NCBI GenBank assembly: GCA_937926265.1
Contig: CALAZS010000027.1
Span: 1 to 26,091, forward strand
Direction of reading: 5' to 3'
Origin: an uncultured Gammaproteobacteria bacterium
GTDB lineage: Bacteria; Pseudomonadota; Gammaproteobacteria; Chromatiales; Chromatiaceae
DNA: 26,091 bases
The position numbers and the translations under genes were made by a program. The notes under the pieces were generated by a model that saw nothing but the letters and a program-made list of their open reading frames with translations, had not been told where the DNA came from and searched no databases. This document shows, in pieces, positions 23,626 to 26,091 of this stretch. Numbering within the stretch: the first letter of the stretch is position 1; every line of letters starts with the position of its first letter.

Positions 23626-25338
23626 ATGAAAAAAAACCTACCCGTTACCAACAAAGAAATACAACTCAAAGATGATGAAACCATCATTTCAACTACGGAC
23701 CTGAAAGGCGTTATCACATACGTTAATAAAGAATTTTTAAACATCAGCGGTTTTTCTGAAGAAGAAGTGGTTGGCCATAGTCATAACGTTGTCAGGCATC
23801 CTGATATGCCACCAGCAGCATTCGAAGACCTCTGGTCAACGGTAAAAAAAGGTAACTCCTGGCGCGGCATGGTAAAAAACCGCTGTAAAAACGGTGACCA
23901 CTACTGGGTGGAAGCATTTGTTTCACCCATTATTGAAGACGGCCAGAAGATTGGTTACCAATCAGTCCGTTCGAAAGCAACCACTGAACAGATCAGGGCC
24001 GCTGATACTTTATATGCAAAGCTCAACAAGGATAGCAGTTTAAAAATTGATAAACCCTTCAGAATATTGGACATGTCTTTCTTTAAAAGAATGGCAACCA
24101 TATTTCTTATCGCCGGCGCACTGCCATTATTCGGGGATATCCTCTGGTCATTTGGCCTGGTTTCATCATCAGTCATGGTCGGCCTGGCGATACTTTCTCC
24201 GATTATCCTGCTGATTGGTTTGATTTATTTTTACAAGTACATGCATACACCAATAACCCAGCTCATCGACCAGGTTGAACTGATGAGTTCCGGTAACCTG
24301 AAACAAAAGATCTCAATTGAATCTGAGGATGAAATTGGCAAACTTAAACTGGCATTGAAACTGTTACAGGCACGTTTTAGCACAGTTGTAGGGAAACTCT
24401 CAGAAGACTCCTATAACATGATGTTAATTTCTGAAAAGCTTAATCATACAAGCTCTGAGTCATACCAACTCATGGCGCAACAGATGTCAGATACAACCGG
24501 TGTATCAACCGCAACCACGCAAATGACCTCTTCCATTCAGGAAGTTGCCCAAAGTTCAGAAACCACGTCAGTGGCTACCCAAAATGCTGCAGAACAGACC
24601 AACAAGGGAACCAACCTGGTTAAACAGCTGGGTGAAACCGTCTCAAGGCTTGTCCACGAAGTGACCAACACCTCAAACGTTATAGATGAGTTACATAACA
24701 AAAGTCAGGATGTTACCAATATTATTTCAACCATCTCTTCCATTGCAGAACAAACCAACCTGCTGGCATTGAATGCTGCAATTGAAGCTGCGCGTGCCGG
24801 TGAACAGGGTCGTGGCTTTGCCGTGGTTGCCGATGAAGTCAGAAACCTCGCGGTTAAAACCCAGGATGCCACCGGTGAAATTCATCGCGTACTTGAAGAC
24901 ATGCACAGCAACATTAACCAGGCCGTTGAGGTAATGGAACATGGCAAGGAACAGGCCTCAATTGCCACCGATCAATCAGCAGAAACACTGGTTTCACTGT
25001 CCCAAATCAGTGAAGAAATTGGCAATGTGAATACCATGATTTCCCAAATAGCGACCTCTGCCACCGAACAGGCAGCCGCGTCTTCTGAAATCTCGATAAG
25101 GATCAATAATATCTCAGAACAAACCAACAGCACTATGTCGGTTGCCCAGCTTAACAGTGAAGTCAGTAACCAACTGGGCGAGCACACTGAAAAAATCATG
25201 AAAGATGTTGCCTACTTTGACAGTAATTTGAATGTAGAGGACATAATCCGGCTCGCATCAGATGCCGCCAAAATTGATGTTGAAATTGCTAAAAACAAAG
25301 CCCAGAACCAGACGGGCGGTGACATCGATCTATTTTAA
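23626..25338 (+). CDS. Methyl-accepting chemotaxis protein with N-terminal PAS domain
   Basis: A 570-residue Aer-like chemoreceptor. The cytoplasmic PAS domain (about residues 15-115) includes TYVNKEFLNISGFSEEEVVG and VVRHPDMPPAAFEDLW, the segment that in Aer surrounds bound FAD, so redox or oxygen sensing is plausible. Two hydrophobic segments (about 156-176 and 184-207) form a membrane hairpin with almost no periplasmic part. A HAMP linker (about 205-260) leads to a long coiled coil, and the conserved signalling tip EQTNLLALNAAIEAARAGEQ lies near residue 375. No CheR-docking pentapeptide is seen at the C-terminus. It starts 89 bases after ams and probably forms its own unit; I found no FliA-type promoter upstream. 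Confidence 0.92.
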   Translation: MKKNLPVTNKEIQLKDDETIISTTDLKGVITYVNKEFLNISGFSEEEVVGHSHNVVRHPDMPPAAFEDLWSTVKKGNSWRGMVKNRCKNGDHYWVEAFVSPIIEDGQKIGYQSVRSKATTEQIRAADTLYAKLNKDSSLKIDKPFRILDMSFFKRMATIFLIAGALPLFGDILWSFGLVSSSVMVGLAILSPIILLIGLIYFYKYMHTPITQLIDQVELMSSGNLKQKISIESEDEIGKLKLALKLLQARFSTVVGKLSEDSYNMMLISEKLNHTSSESYQLMAQQMSDTTGVSTATTQMTSSIQEVAQSSETTSVATQNAAEQTNKGTNLVKQLGETVSRLVHEVTNTSNVIDELHNKSQDVTNIISTISSIAEQTNLLALNAAIEAARAGEQGRGFAVVADEVRNLAVKTQDATGEIHRVLEDMHSNINQAVEVMEHGKEQASIATDQSAETLVSLSQISEEIGNVNTMISQIATSATEQAAASSEISIRINNISEQTNSTMSVAQLNSEVSNQLGEHTEKIMKDVAYFDSNLNVEDIIRLASDAAKIDVEIAKNKAQNQTGGDIDLF

Positions 25339-25443
25339 TCACTAAAAATTCTCTGATTGAAAGCCAGAAATATTTCTACCATCTTGAAAACTATCGCTGG
25401 GATTGCCGGTCTATTGTTGGCAACAGATTAACGGAGAAGAATT

Positions 25444-26013
25444 GTGATTCGAATTGGTTTGCTATTAGTCTTATTTTTAACCTATACAAATATAGCCGCC
25501 TCAGAAAAAGCGGTTTTTGCCGGCGGCTGTTTCTGGTGTATGGAAGCTGACTTTGAAAAGCTGGAAGGCGTTACTGATGTCATTTCGGGTTTTACCGGCG
25601 GCGAGTTAAAAAATCCCACCTATAACGGTGACCATACCGGTCATTATGAAGCCGTTGAAATTACCTATGACCCTGAAAAAGTCAGCTATCAGGACTTATT
25701 AGATCATTACTGGGTGAATATTGACCCGTTTGACCCAAGAGGCCAGTTTTGTGACAAGGGTTTCAGCTACTTAAGCGCAATCTTTGTCGCCAATGAAACT
25801 GAAAGGGCGTTAGCTGAAAAATCGCGACAGAAAGTCATTGCTCAATTTCCTGATAAAAAGGTCGTCACACCCATACTTGATGCAAAGGTATTTTATCCCA
25901 TTAAAGGTGAGGAAAGTTATCACCAGGATTATTACAAAAACAATAGTCTGAAATACAAGTTCTACCGTTACCGCTGTGGTCGTGATGCACGGCTTAAAGA
26001 AATCTGGGGATAA
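25444..26013 (+). CDS. msrA: Peptide-methionine (S)-S-oxide reductase, exported form
   Basis: MsrA reduces the S epimer of methionine sulfoxide in proteins or as free amino acid. The catalytic motif GGCFWCMEADFEK has C29 as nucleophile. FTGGELKNPTYNGDHTGHYEAVEI is split here into its recognisable parts: GHYEAVEITYDP binds substrate, and C178 in YRCGRDARL is a likely resolving Cys. The DPFDPRGQFCDKGFSYLSAI segment marks a proteobacterial MsrA subgroup. The first 20 residues (IRIGLLLVLFLTY then NIAAS) form a signal peptide cleaved just before the MsrA core, so the enzyme probably acts in the periplasm. The GTG start at 25444 follows an ACGGAGAAG ribosome site. It lies 105 bases after the chemoreceptor and is likely separately transcribed. 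Confidence 0.94.
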   Translation: MIRIGLLLVLFLTYTNIAASEKAVFAGGCFWCMEADFEKLEGVTDVISGFTGGELKNPTYNGDHTGHYEAVEITYDPEKVSYQDLLDHYWVNIDPFDPRGQFCDKGFSYLSAIFVANETERALAEKSRQKVIAQFPDKKVVTPILDAKVFYPIKGEESYHQDYYKNNSLKYKFYRYRCGRDARLKEIWG

Positions 26014-26091
26014 TCAGCGGTTAGCTTGGCTGATTTAAATGGCAGCATTATTATCTAGGGCAGCATCATCCCTCTGATCGTGAAAAACAAT

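Overview
This window is about 26 kb of chromosome, most likely from a gammaproteobacterium. The evidence is the pncC-recA-recX order, RecA and RecX sequence, PEP synthase with its PpsR-type regulator, a CysB-like LysR regulator, RraA, malate synthase G and an Aer-like PAS chemoreceptor. Base composition looks intermediate and even throughout. I see no insertion sequence, prophage, CRISPR array, tRNA or rRNA, so this reads as core chromosome. The four-gene sucrose/amylosucrase operon has the order sps-spp-fruK-ams known from halotolerant methylotrophs and some chemolithotrophs. It hints at a salt-exposed or marine organism that stores carbon, but the genus cannot be fixed from sequence alone.

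Layout. 1-2177 (minus): a DNA-repair block, pncC, recA, recX. 2263-3081 (plus): a small cupin and a small exported protein of unknown role. 3074-6300 (minus): ppsR then ppsA, the regulator lying upstream of its target on the same strand. 6569-11010 (minus): a two-gene RND efflux system (adaptor, then permease) with no outer-membrane channel gene. 11011-11347: a divergent control region with inverted repeats and a degenerate copy of a widespread palindromic repeat. 11348-13224 (plus): a LysR regulator and an unrecognised 301-residue protein. 13229-15073 (minus): isocitrate lyase aceA followed by an RraA-like gene. 15331-17562 (plus): malate synthase G, divergent from aceA. 17656-23536 (plus): the tightly packed sucrose operon. 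23626-25338: a PAS-HAMP methyl-accepting chemotaxis protein. 25444-26013: an exported MsrA.

How the genes fit together. PEP synthase makes PEP from pyruvate, and the glyoxylate shunt (AceA, GlcB) conserves C2 carbon as C4 acids. The sucrose operon could then turn hexose phosphate into sucrose (Sps, Spp) and use amylosucrase to move glucose from sucrose into an alpha-glucan, with FruK returning fructose to the hexose-phosphate pool. Much of the window therefore deals with gluconeogenic carbon flow and its storage as a compatible solute and glucan.

The most interesting non-coding signals are a two-hairpin leader before aceA, a promoter-like sequence so close to sps that the mRNA would be almost leaderless, an SOS-box-like element before recA of the form usual in Alphaproteobacteria, and several perfect inverted repeats near ppsR and the efflux operon. 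No clearly undescribed multi-gene system was found. The genuinely unexplained genes are the 301-residue protein at 12319-13224 and the exported 148-residue protein at 2635-3081.
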